DNA of 64,000 nt, taken from positions 21,253 to 85,252 of the forward strand of contig JANBVO010000076.1 of assembly GCA_030052745.1 (NCBI GenBank). Direction: 5' to 3'. This stretch comes from Pleurostoma richardsiae. Taxonomy: Eukaryota > Ascomycota > Sordariomycetes > Calosphaeriales > Pleurostomataceae. Positions 11,013-22,713 of the stretch are shown here, piece after piece (positions within the stretch are counted from its first letter, which is position 1; each line of letters begins with the position of its first letter). The notes under the pieces were generated by a model. It was given only the letters and a program-made list of their open reading frames with translations. It did not search any database and was not told the DNA's origin. Both the position numbers and the translations under genes were made by a program.

Positions 11013-12842
11013 TGTCGTGACTTGCCAGAATCGAGTCTATGCGAGGTAGTTGGTTGAGCGGAAGCAGGCCTGGGAAGGGATTGTAGAGTAACGAGAATAG
11101 GTGTCGTGGCTACTAAGGGCCAAGCATCGGCGCCTGCCGGACCAGGCTCGAGGGGGGATTTATAGTCAGTGGTGAGTGTTCCCTTCATGCCCGCCTGGGC
11201 AAGTGAGTGGAGGAAGTGATGTGACCCACTTCCCCATGGCATGACAGTCTGGGGTGCGGGGTGAATCAGAAATGTTCGAGCCATCTTAGCTTTTCCGGCA
11301 GCTTTTCCGTCACCCGTGGTGGTGCTATCCAGGGCAGCCCGAATCGACAGCTTCCCGCTGGGATCCAGCAATCCCAGAACACACGAGCCTCAGTCGCTAG
11401 CGTTTGAGCCCGGGCCACGACACGGCCCTAGCAGACTTGCACTAGGGATGCAAGTGACTGGCTCGCTAGCTTGGGTTAGAGGTATAGTACGCCGTGTTGA
11501 TCGTCGAACGTGCGAGCCTGGAACTGTATGTCTGTAGGCACGGGTACGGTTGCCAGGTCCCCGGCCTTCTTCCTCCCGTCCTTCTTAGCTAGACTCCTCA
11601 AAGTGATGAAGTCTGTTTCAGTGTGCAGTCTTGCTCAATTGCAGCCCAGTCCTGCCCTGCCAACCGACACCACGTATGGGCTGTTGGGCACTCGTCAGTC
11701 TAGTTGAAAGCTATCCGTGGCCGAGCCTTCTTTTGTACCGCCTACCTCCAGGTTTCATGATACTACATCCGTTGTGGATCCGATTCGGCACTCTCCTTCA
11801 ACAGTACATATGAGTCTACTCCCATTGTAGTCAAGTCCATTAGCAGCCCCTCCCGGTGTCCTGTCCAGTAAGGTCGAGCTCACAACTGAGGACTTGTCAC
11901 AGTTCTGTCCGTCAGCTGGTTTCATATCGTGAGAGTGTATCTTTCAGGACTGCCAGCGTCTTGACGTACGTTTATAACCCGAGCCAGGCGTGACCATCGA
12001 GTGCAAATCACTCCACTGCAACTTTGGCACGCTGATTCCTTCCAGACTGAAGAAGGGGCACTTCTAGACCTACACCACTCAATTCCCGTGGTTCGTTCGT
12101 TGCGCGTCTGGATGTCAAACTCCTCGACGGGCGGTATATGCCACGCCCGTCGCTTGCCGCCTCGTTTGGGTTGGTGGCTGGACTTCCGGCCGGGCTACAC
12201 GCCCATAGCGAGCTTTCCGCGCTCGGCCAGAGCTGGAAGCGAACCTACAAGCTTTCAGCCGGGGTCTCGGGCCGAAATATGCAGGGGACCATGCCGGGCA
12301 CGGATCGTGAGAACCGCGTAATCGTTGCCCAACCGGGTGTCAGGTTATTGATAAGCTCCAACCCCATAGAATACCTTACTGGATTCCTTTCCCAACATTT
12401 TTGCTCTAAATTGACACGAACATTTGCTTTAAGTGACGGCTTAAGGATCACATTGCGTGGTATAGATATCATCGTATCGAGGTACTCTTAAGATAAGGCT
12501 GAAAGGGGCAACTGGGACGGTCGGAAAAGCGGAAGCGGATAGGCTGCTAATTATGTACTGACGGAGAACTAGCCAAGGCGGGATGGCTTGGCCGGTCGGA
12601 ACTCAACGTGTGTACATTTGGTCACCGCACGCACCAGTCACAGTCGCCACGCTTATCCCAAACCGAAGCACATGAACAGGGGGAAGTTGCTGGGTAAGAT
12701 TGTTTGTGCGTGCACATGTCTTCTGAATGCGGCAGGCCCCAGCCACGCGAGCTTGGGCTTTAGCGTTCAAAGAGAGAGGCGGGGTTATAATTCTGCTTTA
12801 TGTAAAGATGCTATTGCGTTCCAGCTCCATGTGCCTCACCCA
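11013..12842. promoter_or_regulatory. Transporter promoter and GH2 3' flank; minus-strand TATA box at 11158-11164
   Basis: No gene was found in this 1.8-kb gap. On the minus strand TATAAAT at 11158-11164 lies about 150 bases before the transporter ATG at 11012 and is a good TATA candidate. The left part is therefore the transporter promoter, and the far right holds the 3' end of the GH2 gene. Several short open frames (for example 12001-12491) lack family features and overlap in different frames. Confidence 0.45.
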
Positions 12843-15800
12843 TCATTCCAGCAGCACGGAGAATTCAAAGGGGCCAGTCTTCAGTGTATACTCCGCCAAA
12901 GTTGGTGGTCCTGGATGTGACCGTCAGTGATGCGCCTTGCAGTTAGAGACATTAGACTGGAGAAAACTCACCACAGCTCTCGCTTCCCAGCCCTTGATGG
13001 CTGGCGTCAAGCCTCACTATGACCTCGTCACGTTTGTGCTTCTTGAGTTCGTAGATATGCTGGGACTTTTCGACGTCTAGGGCATCATAGTGCGAGGCCT
13101 GGAAGTCGAACCCTTGAGGTTTGCCAACAAAGGTGGCCTTCAAGCTGGCCCCGGTGTCTGACCGGCTGAACTGCACCCAACGTGTCTCGGTGTGATTTCC
13201 CGACTCCTGCGGGTACTCGTACTCAGGAGCCAGTTCGTCGATGGGCAGGGAGTATCGCCCAAACCGCTGCGCGTGTTTCTTGTCATTGTAGCTTTCACCA
13301 GGCCCGCGGCCAAACCACGTCGCTGTGTCGAAGGCCGGCACGAGCGACAACTCGAGACCTAGGCGCGGCAGTGTGCGAGGGACGTTGAGGCCTTTGGGTT
13401 TTCCCGAGACGTGGATGAGCACTTGCGAACCCTGGAAGGTATACGTCGTGGTCGTCTTGAGAGCCCACTCCAGGGCTTGAGGGCCGACGTGCTGGACGCA
13501 TTGGATTTGACCGGTCCCCGCCTTGGCGTCGACGCTCCACGTGACAGAGCGTGTGTACGGGCGAACATACTTGACTTCCTTTTCTGCCCAATCTTTCCCG
13601 ACACCCACATCGTTGTCGGCCGGGGCGCGGTAGATGCTGACCGCTGGTCCGGTATGGAGGATGCTCGGCTCTGAGCCCCTGGACCAAGATGCTATCCGGC
13701 CCCAGGCGAGATGAAATGTCCATTGAGTCCCGCCGGAGTTGATTTGCAACAGGTTTTGCGACGTCTTTTTGATCGTCACATTTGACCTGCTCTCCTTCAC
13801 GGAGACGTTGTTCGAGGCCAGTTTGATAGGGATCTGGAACCATGCAATCTCTGCGCCTCGTTGTGCCCATGGGGTGGCATCTTTCAGGGTAAAATTGACC
13901 TCTAAATACGAATCTTTGTCATCGGGGAGCCCGCTAAGGGGGAGTGGAGAGATGGAAAGGATTGATGTGCTCCCCGCGGGTGTTGGAGGGATCGAAATCT
14001 CTCCGCAGTCTTTAGCGAAGCCGTCTCCGACGATCTTGGAGGTGCATCTCAGGTGGCCCAGATCAATGAAATCGTAGCGATTGACTATGCGGAGGACCTC
14101 GACGGTCGAGCTCGGGACAAGCTGGACAGGCTCGAGTGCTTTCTGGTACTCAAGGAGGCCAGGCCCGGGCTGGTGTTCGGAGGTGGTCACGCCATCCATG
14201 ACGAAGTGTCCGTCATGATGGATCTCACCGAAATCACCTCCATACCCAAAGTACTCAATTCCGTCTTCAGTCTTGGTCAACAGTCCCTGTGACAATTAGC
14301 AGGCCGCTCATAACAACGCAGCGGGGTGGCCAAGGGGAGGGCACTTACGTGGTTCGACCACTCCCAAACCCACCCGCCCTGGAGGCACGGGTGGGCGTAG
14401 AACAGGTCAATGTACTCCTTGATATTGCCGGGCCCGTTTCCCATGGCATGGATGAACTCGCACAGTATCAGCGGCTTCTTGTTGTCCCAGTTCTCGGCGA
14501 AATCCCTCATCTTCTCCAGCGGAGGATACATCGTGGACACCATATCCACAATCCTCGCATCGGCGTCTGCTTCGTAATGAATGGGCCTGCTAGGGTCGTA
14601 GGCCTTGACCCAGTCATACATAGCCTGAAAGTTGCGGCCCTGGAAAGCCTCGTTTCCTAGAGACCAGATAACGACGCAGGGGTGGTTCTTGTCCCTGGTC
14701 ACCATCTGCCGGGCTCGATCAACGTAGGCTTTTGTCCACTCCAAATTGTCGGAGAGCCACCTCCCTGCCCGTGCGAAGGCCAGGTCATGCTGCTCCTGCT
14801 CCGTCAACAGGCGCTCTGTTGGGGACAGGCGCCGTGCTTCGACGGTCTCGTACCCGTGGCACTCCAGGTCAGCCTCGTCCAGGATCCATAGACCCAGCTC
14901 GTCTGCAAGGTCATAGAGCCTGGGATCACTAGGCTGGTGACAGGTTCGTATGGCGTTGATGTTGTGGCGCTTCATCATCAGGAGGTCTCGACGGAGAAAT
15001 TCATAAGGCACCGTACGGCCACTGGCCGGATGATGCTCGTGACGGTTTGCTCCGCGAAACACCACCCTCTTTCCATTGACCAGGAGAAGCCCATTCTTGA
15101 TTTCAACTTTACGAAAGCCCACCCGCTGCGAGAGTATCTGCTCACCATAACGGAGCACTAAATGGTACAGCGATGGGCTTTCTGCCGACCAATGCTTTGG
15201 TGACTTGACAGGGACGGTGAAGACCACCTTGTTGCCGCTCTTCGGAACGGGACGAGAGTCTTCCACGATGATCTTCTTTGTTTCGTCATAAAGGGCGAGG
15301 GATAGCTCGACTCCACCGGGGCCGTTGACGTCGACCTCCACGGATAAGAGTGCATCTATAAAGCGCTCGTCGAAGTCAGTGAGGACGCGGAAGTCCTCGA
15401 TGTGGCTCCCAGGGAAGGCAAGAAGGTTGACATCCCTGAATATGCCCGAGAGTCGCCATTGGTCTAGAACGGCATTAGTGATTTGCCTTTCGGTCGTTGG
15501 TATCCAACCTGCCTTGGTCTTCGATGTAGCTGCCATCGCAGTACTGGTACACTCTGACACAAAGCAGGTTTTCTCCACTGCTCAAGAAACGAGTAACATC
15601 AAACTCTGAAGGATTCCTGGCGCCTTGGGAATACCCAACTTCGCTCCCATTCAGCCAGCAGTGAAAGCCAGAGTCTACTCCTTCGAACCTCAGCCGCACT
15701 TGACTCCCTGGGAAGTTTTGGGGCAAAGTAAACTTCCGAATGTAACTTCCCGTCTGGTTTTCATCGAAAGGGACTAAGGCAGGAGACAAGGCGTCAGCCA

Positions 15801-16175
15801 ACTACGCGAGTGGCACTGGGCAGGGACAAAGCTGCTACCGTTTGGAGGGTCGACCGGAAAGCCGTAATTCTTGTTGAGATACTGAGGGTGACCAAATCCC
15901 TGCAGCTGCCACACAGAAGGAACTTGTATATCCTTCCAATTGGAGGCGTCAAAGGCTACAGATTCAAACTCCTCAGGTGCCTCAAAGGGCGAAGGCGCGT
16001 GATGGAACTTCCATATGCCGTTTAGGGAATAAGTGTCAGATGCCGCAACATCGTGTTTGAGGGCTGCCTCGACCGTCCTATAGTTGAAGAAAGAAGCCCT
16101 CGGAGCTAGGGTGTTCCGGTGCAGGACTTTGAGGTTGCACCAGTCAGGAGCAGAGGAGGGGAAGGAGTGGTCCAT
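12843..16175 (-). CDS. LacZ-type GH2 beta-galactosidase, intracellular, 1,031 aa
   Basis: Five exons on the minus strand: 16175-15839, 15773-15513, 15463-14349, 14286-12972 and 12910-12843. Together they give 3,096 nt with the phase kept throughout, and 1,031 residues compares with 1,023 for E. coli LacZ. The N-terminal jelly-roll has VPSVWQLQGFGHPQYLN. The TIM barrel has RGANRHEHHPASGRT, the acid/base in WSLGNEAF (about Glu471), and the nucleophile in LILCEFIHAMGN (about Glu535). The beta-galactosidase small-chain domain follows. No signal peptide, so cytosolic. The start at 16175 was chosen because LacZ-like sequence begins right after it (NLKVLHRNTLAPR). Intron 2 (49 bp) begins with GC rather than GT. 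The gene is divergent from the Zn2Cys6 gene. It probably hydrolyses beta-galactosides, though related substrates are possible. Confidence 0.92.
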
Positions 16176-16640
16176 GCCGAAAGAATTAAGACGAAGAATG
16201 TCTAGTAGACAGCCTCGACTGAAGGTGCGAGATTGAAGGAGAATGGCTGCCAATTCATGAATTGGCCAGATCTTTCAGGAGGTTGCCAGTAGACGGCGAC
16301 AAACGTTCTTCCTCTCGGGATGAAATGGTCGGCCGGTAGGGGCTAAGAATGGACACGAGCCTACATAACGTGCCTCTAATGGACGGAACATCTCCAGTAG
16401 GCATAGGCAGATGCGGAAACGGTCACGGCGGCAAAAGGTGGCTCCGACAGCCGGCCGCGAGCGAGTTGGTGCTTTCTTGTGCGGGCCGGGTCGGATCTAT
16501 CAGCCCACCGCACACTTCCGCAGCCGGAAAAAGGGAAGACGCGCGCGACTGTTGCAGCTCCCAAATATGAACCTTTTCCGTCGGATCCGTCTCTCAGGCT
16601 CCCATCTTTCCGTCCAGCCTGCCCACCATCACTTGCATAG
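16176..16640. promoter_or_regulatory. Divergent promoter shared by GH2 gene and Zn2Cys6 regulator
   Basis: This 465-bp gap separates the start codons of the GH2 gene (minus) and the regulator gene (plus). It is rich in CGG/CCG triplets, the half-sites bound by Zn2Cys6 proteins. These include the palindrome CGGCCG at 16330-16335 and CCGGCCG at 16451-16457. No triplet pair can be named as the operator without experiment, but the arrangement suggests local and possibly autoregulatory control. Confidence 0.45.
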
Positions 16641-19186
16641 ATGGACATATCCGGTCGAGTCTCCACGGTTGATGAGTTGCGTGACGGAGTCGGAATTGAG
16701 CACGGCCAGTCGCCCAGAGAGCCAACAGGAAGAGGGTCAGGTCGCAGCCGAGTAACGCGGGCCTGTGATCGGTGTAAGAAGTCAGTCTTAACTACCCGCT
16801 CCTCGTGGAGACAGCTTACCGTTCATTGATGTTTGGCTGACTTGACTACCCGCTCTGGAGGAGGAAAATACGATGCACGGGTCTGCACCCGTGCGAGATC
16901 TGCGAGCGAGCGGAGACTGCTTGCACTTACAACGCATCTTATAGCAGGGGCAGGCGAGCTCTAGCAGGCAATGGTATCTCATCTTCTGGCGATGGGACGG
17001 CCCACCTGCCGGCAAGGTCTGACGACTTTCAGTACCTGCTTTCCGGAAGGGCGACAGGCCGGGTCGCGGACTCCGGGGAAGGAGCTCTGCGGGCGGACGG
17101 CGAGCAAGTCCCATCGCTGTCAACGGGAGAGGGCGCAGCGACGTCGACAGAGTCTCCGGAGCCCACACAGACCGACCTCGAGGGCCATTACGTGGGCCCA
17201 GCATCCGGCCTTTCTTTTCTCATTCGTGTCCAGAAACGCTTGTATGGAACCGTTCCTGTATCCAACGCGTCCTCTATCTTCACATTTGGCGATGCTCCGC
17301 TGCCTTACTTTGACCCGGCGAGCGACTCGCCGCTATCCTCGTATTTCGATCCGACCTTCTTCGTCCTCCTGTCCAAAGAAGAGAGCACACAGCTTGTCCA
17401 GCGGTATTTTGACTTTACCGTACCGGTCGACCGCTTCCTCCATCGCCCCACCGTCGAGCAATGGCTCGACGAGTTCTACGACACTGGGGGCACGATGAGG
17501 GACAGAATTGCAGCACCAGCGCAGCGAGCACTCCTCTTCATGGTGTTCGCACTTGCACAGCAACACCTGATGCCTCGGCCAACCCCTGACGTCACCGACA
17601 AAAGGTTCGATTTGTCGCCTCGTCCGACGACATTCGTGCGCTGACCTGTTCAAAGTGTTCGCTTCTTTCTCTCCGCCCACCACCAGTTAGCAAAGGAGCG
17701 CGGTCCTGTCCGCCTCACAAGCGTCCAGGCGCGTTTATGCCAGTGTCTCTGGCTGCTGTCCGAATCCAGAATCAATCATTGCTGGAGCTTGTTTGGGTCC
17801 GCGGCGCACCTCGCCTTCGCCATTGGCCTTCACCGGCACAGGGATGCGGATCCTATGGGTGGCTATGGCTACATAGAGTTGGAGTATCGACGGAGGACCT
17901 TTTGGAGTGCCTATTGCCTTGACAACTACTTGACGACAGCTCTCGGACGACCCAAGACATTCCGCGATGAAGACATCGACCAGGAGCTGCCCGCCTGCTG
18001 CGACGACAAAGATATCCTCTTCGACCGCATCATGCCCCGTACCAGCCGAGAACTGTCGCTCATGCATGCCCCCCTTGCCTTCTTTAAGTATGCCACGCCT
18101 GGACTAAATCATGTCTACGTCCGTTTCGACTAACACGCACGATCCCAGGTTATCTCACATCCTAAGCAACATCCTCCGCGACTTATATTCGATTCGTCCG
18201 GCATCGTCTGCTGAGCGTCGCGCGCATGCTGTGAAGTACACGCAAAGGCTGAATGACTGGCGAGCAGACATGCATAACTTTCTGGATGCAGACGCGAGCA
18301 TGGCCCCACTGGTCTCAATCTTCCAGCGTCAGCGGAATGTGCTGAACCTGGCTTACTGGCACACCATGATCGTCACCCATCGACCGTTTTTGCTGCACAA
18401 GTTTGCAGGTATCAGGCATCCCAGCAGGCCCGACAACGACGAGCGACTCGAGGGCCAGAACGATGAGAGTGTTCGCCAATGTCTCCTTGCCGCCATGCAT
18501 ATTGTCAACATGGTCGATGAAATGAGCCAGGCGGATCAGATGTATCGGGCATTCTGGGTGAGTAATGGTAACAGGGTTGCGAGGTGTTTGGCTGCATGTG
18601 GAAGCTGACCGGCTAGAATAGTTCACTACATACTTTGCCTTCTCCGCTGCTGCCATTCTTTACGTCTGCGCGATACATAGAAGCAAGGGCCCGTTGGAGG
18701 ACTATGCTTCATACTTCCTTGCCGCAACTAAATGCCAGGATCAGATATTCAAGATGGCGGAGAAGGATTCTTTGGCGGCAAGATACTGTCTCGTACTGGA
18801 GGAGCTCCGGGTAGAGGCGCTGCGAATCATCGACAAGCGCGGGAGCACGGTGCTTCTGGGCCAGAACGAGGTCTTTGGCAATGGCCAAGGGAATGGCTCC
18901 GAAGCGCTCTTAGCGGCAGCCGATGGGAGCACGATCCCCGATGCAGCTTTCAACTTCCCTAACACTGGGATTGTTGATGATTTGGCTAATTACTATGTCA
19001 GTCCCAACAACCCACTGGCAGAGATAACCAGCTGGAGGCAATTTGACTCGATGGTGAGTAGATCTCTGGATACCCCCGAATTCCGCGTAGTCAGTGGATA
19101 ATTAAGTACGGTTATTGCAGGTATTTCAAGATGCGGGCGGCATTGAAGATTCTATAGGCGACGATAGACGTCCTCCGCAACTTTAG
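16641..19186 (+). CDS. Zn2Cys6 fungal transcription factor, probable cluster regulator, 740 aa
   Basis: Six exons: 16641-16780, 16861-17604, 17656-18087, 18149-18557, 18622-19053 and 19121-19186, totalling 2,223 nt in phase. The first intron splits the DNA-binding domain. After joining, the cysteines are Cys42, 45, 52, 58, 61 and 68, with spacing C-x2-C-x6-C-x5-C-x2-C-x6-C. Intron 2 (51 bp) joins TDK to SVRFFLSAHHQLAKERG. The middle part is the fungal-specific transcription factor domain, with SRINHCWSLFGSAAHLAFAI and SAYCLDNYLTTALGRP. It should act in the nucleus on CGG-containing sites. Divergence from the GH2 gene, and closeness to the permease and dehydrogenase, suggest it controls this cluster. 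The inducer is unknown. Confidence 0.92.
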
Positions 19187-20668
19187 TATAACAAAAGAGT
19201 GGTTGGGGTGGTCGGCCATCAGGCCACCCCCCAGTCCTACAGGAACTGACAGAGCATGTTCACGAAGCGATTCGAAAAGACATCATAATACTTGAGAGCA
19301 TCGACGACATCTTAATCCACACCGATCTGGGTCATAATTATGAGCTCACTCTACAGAGCTTAGTTCAGCTACCTTATATAATTGACTGATAAGGTTGCCG
19401 CTTAAAGTCGTGCTAGTCGTCAACATCGGGGGGTCTACGTCTACCATGTATGGTATGTGTACAAGACTACAACTCGGGGGGAGAGGGTCAGCGAGTCTGC
19501 ACGAGTCGTCCATCAGGCACCGTGATTATGCGTTTGCTATAGTCACTCTCGCCACCATCAATACGGCAGATGGTGTGATTCCTAAGACCAAATTGAATCT
19601 TGCTGGATGAGGATATACGAACGTTGCAACGTTAGTGAGCCGAGCTAGAGCAGGTCCAAGACGTAATTTTGCGAATTTACTGTGTGCGATGTGGTGTCGA
19701 TGATAATGCCTCGGCCTTAACATCCAGGCGAAGACTACATGCTGTCATCGACGTGAAGGTAGTCCAGCGCCGGAGCAGCTGCGCTTATATCCGACCTGCA
19801 CGCTCATCCTTCTCCCAATCCAATCCTTAAGGGGTCATGTAGACCTAGCAGTTGTTGGCCAAGTTGAATCTGACTGGAGCATGACCACGCCATATGACCC
19901 CATTTCATGTCGTGTCCGTGCTGAAGCGGCCTTGTAGTTGTACCCTGAAATCAAGCCCCAGACTCCGTTCACTTGTCCCTTTTGCCGGCATGCCCTTCAT
20001 TATCATGTCCGAGCCCTTGCCGCCAAGGGTGATTTGGAGAATTTGTTTGACTTTGTGTCCCACTGTTTCTAATTAGCTTGATATACCTGCTGTATGAACT
20101 TGTTCGCCTCGCGTATGACTCTGAGGCTCTGATCCATCGGAGGCGAGCTCGGTTCCTCAGAGGCTGTCGGGCGCTCGTTCCTTGTCGATTGCTCCGCTCC
20201 CGCGAAACATCCACAACAGACAGGGTTGGTAGGTGATAGACTAACAGATAAAATAACACTACCGGGGAAGCCGCCGGCCCCGGTAGGTGCGGCCTCACGG
20301 TCGAGGTTAAAGAAGAAGGTGGCGGGGAGTCCTTCGCGCTATTCCTCTAACTGGCGGCTGAGTTTGGCGACAGCGTGAGGGAAGCGCGTCTGCTCGAGTG
20401 TAGCGTCGGTATTATGGAAACATTGGAATAGAAGTAGAGGTGGATGAGTAGGGGGTATATGGAGAGGTAGGTTGAAAAGTTAAAACGACGAGTATTCTTC
20501 AAACAATGTTCTATACAATAAACAAATTAGAAATAATTGACACATTACTTCTTAAGGATATCATGAGACTAGAATATTCTTCCGCCTTTTTCAACCTTGC
20601 ACTATCTCTAGAGGCCGATTGTAACAGTCGCTGCCTGTATACTGGAATCTAGCCTTTCTATCAAAACT
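19187..20668. other. Intergenic region without recognisable gene
   Basis: About 1.5 kb between the convergent regulator and acetyltransferase genes. Short open frames occur on both strands but none shows a family motif or splice-joined continuity. No repeat or RNA gene was recognised. Confidence 0.4.
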
Positions 20669-21412
20669 TTATGGATCTCTCCTTACATTTCGTACCATAA
20701 AGTAGGCCCCAAACTCACTTGCCCCTCCGTACTTTGAGGTGTCTTGAATGAGGGACTCCAGCGTATCAAATCCAATTCTTTTATATAGCCCAACCGCTGC
20801 CTTATAAGCCATTACAATCACGTCGACACCCATTCTCTCAGACTCGGCAATACCACTCTCGACTAACATGGTTGCGATACCTCGACCCCTGTAGTCGGGG
20901 TGCACTGCGAGATAGTCGAGTTCTGGATTGTTAGCAACATGATAGCCACCGCGGATGAAAGTTAAAAGGTACAGGCACTTACCGAGATATTCCTTACCGC
21001 GCATCAATCTGTCCATAATAACCTGCAATGGCTTGCCTAGGTTGTTCACATCTGATCTGCTAATCCAGGTAGCACTAGAGAATAGTTCCATAAACGCCTT
21101 CTCGTCGATTGTGCTGACCGCAGGGGTTTGAGCCTCGAGCCATTCTCCGGTCAGCCGGTCCGGGAGGATCCATCGGGCGTATCCCATGACAGCTCCCGTC
21201 TCGGCGTCGATCACCTTCTGGTGCCGCCTATGTGCCCTATCTGTGGTCAGGACCGTAGGCATCCGCTTGGTACACTGCGCAATGATGTATTCGAGAGGCT
21301 GGTCTTCCCAGTTGAGCAACCAAGTTGCGTCCGTCCAGAACGCCGACATGTTGTTACATGCTAGCGCCGCCGCATCAGCGACAGTGCAACCTTCAATCTT
21401 GTAGGTAGGCAT
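20669..21412 (-). CDS. GNAT-family N-acetyltransferase, 227 aa
   Basis: Two exons on the minus strand, 21412-20983 and 20922-20669. The 60-bp intron has a GTAAGT donor, a GCTAACA branch site and a CAG acceptor. Because 60 is a multiple of three and the intron has no stop, an unspliced reading also stays open. Splicing is preferred because it brings EYL directly to ELDYLAVHPDYRGRGIA, the acetyl-CoA binding motif A with R-G-R-G-I-A. The ATG at 21412 (AAAATGCC) is the first in frame. Fungal proteins of this size acetylate small molecules or protein N-termini; no specific substrate can be named. No signal or membrane segment is visible. Confidence 0.82.
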   Translation of the reverse strand: MPTYKIEGCTVADAAALACNNMSAFWTDATWLLNWEDQPLEYIIAQCTKRMPTVLTTDRAHRRHQKVIDAETGAVMGYARWILPDRLTGEWLEAQTPAVSTIDEKAFMELFSSATWISRSDVNNLGKPLQVIMDRLMRGKEYLGKCLYLLTFIRGGYHVANNPELDYLAVHPDYRGRGIATMLVESGIAESERMGVDVIVMAYKAAVGLYKRIGFDTLESLIQDTSKYGGASEFGAYFMVRNVRRDP

Positions 21413-22713
21413 TTTAGTCGACTTCAGAACTTGCAAACTTGCGAATTAAGAAAAAAAGAATCTTCGTTGGGAAGTAGACAGTCTATTAATATATATGCTT
21501 GACCAGATCGTTATCTGGAGGTCAAAGGCAACCGTGGCCGCATCTCCAGGCAGCCTCCACGCTAATGCGACCTTCATTTGGTATCTTGGTAGGAGTAAAT
21601 GTTGAAGATTCGACCTGCCTGTTACGGCTTGATTCATGGCTCAGGATTGCTCAAGATTCCGACAAACCGATTCTTTTACACTTAATAGTTATAGGGTTTC
21701 TATCCTCAAAGCCGTAGTGGTGTCGTGTCATCGTCAAGCACCACCTACAACAGTCGGGCTGATGGTATTCTGACAGTCACCCAAGCCATCGATAATGGAT
21801 TACCAAAGACCTCGCTGATAAATAAATAGAATGGCTATATAGACACCAACATGCTCATTGTCCGTAGTAAATGTAACAACTCCCAGCTTATTCCTAGAAC
21901 TGTGATTAATAGTTTCGTTACCAGGTAACAAATGATAGTCCAGTAGCAAGTGTCGACGTCTGATATGGCAACGGCTGAACAAATTTCTGGCAAGAGTGAG
22001 ATACAACCCACCAGTCACTAACTGCCACCTTGGTTAAGTCGCAGTGATGAAGCCATGCTTATGCAATGCACTGTGGCAGTCTCGTCAGGTATCACAGCAG
22101 TCTAAGTGTCTGACAAGACGTCGCCTTCCACGACAGCCTACCCAGCCCTGCACTTCGACTCTCAGGCACCCAGAATTGTGAGTATAGTGTTTAACTGATT
22201 GAGTGTAGTATCCGGGTGGCTAAAGAACTGGGCGTCCGCTCGTTCAGGCTTTCTCCTGTCTTCATGCTTCACAGTAGCAGGAGAAAAGGGACTCTCCTGT
22301 CAGTAGGTTTAGTAGACGTCGACATCAAGTGGAAGGAGCTTGAGAGCACCATCTTGACCTACCTCAAAGCTAATGGCTAGCAGAGGCCGGTCAACATCGA
22401 TACCCCGCTCGTCTTGGCCCTTGGGTCGTGGGATTGAGAATGAGATATTCTGTGGCGAGAGCGTCGCGATTATGGACATCCTCGTCGACTCCGCCAGGAA
22501 AGACATCCCCGTGATTCGTCCACTGCATAAATGCAGACCTCGAAATAGAAGTTGTATGAGATTCCCGTTTACGGGCTCTTCACGATCTTGACAAGACGTT
22601 TATGTTTTCTATATCTCCCTTACCTGGACCATAGTATCCGTAGCTAGAGCACTGCTCGTTTGCCATTCCTACATAAAAGCCACTGCTTCACCCCCCAATG
22701 GGCCATGGTCGCT
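21413..22713. other. Intergenic region; possible gene remnant at 22309-22650
   Basis: No intact gene. On the minus strand at 22309-22506 a frame ending in LLAISFEVGQDGALKLLP has coding-like composition, but it has no usable start or recognisable family, and a neighbouring frame looks equally plausible. It may be the tail of a dead gene. The rest of the region shows nothing. Confidence 0.3.

Noticed and set aside
22309-22506. Possible C-terminal fragment of a gene on the minus strand
   Set aside because: No start, no family, and a competing frame looks equally good. Kept only as a note on the intergenic region.
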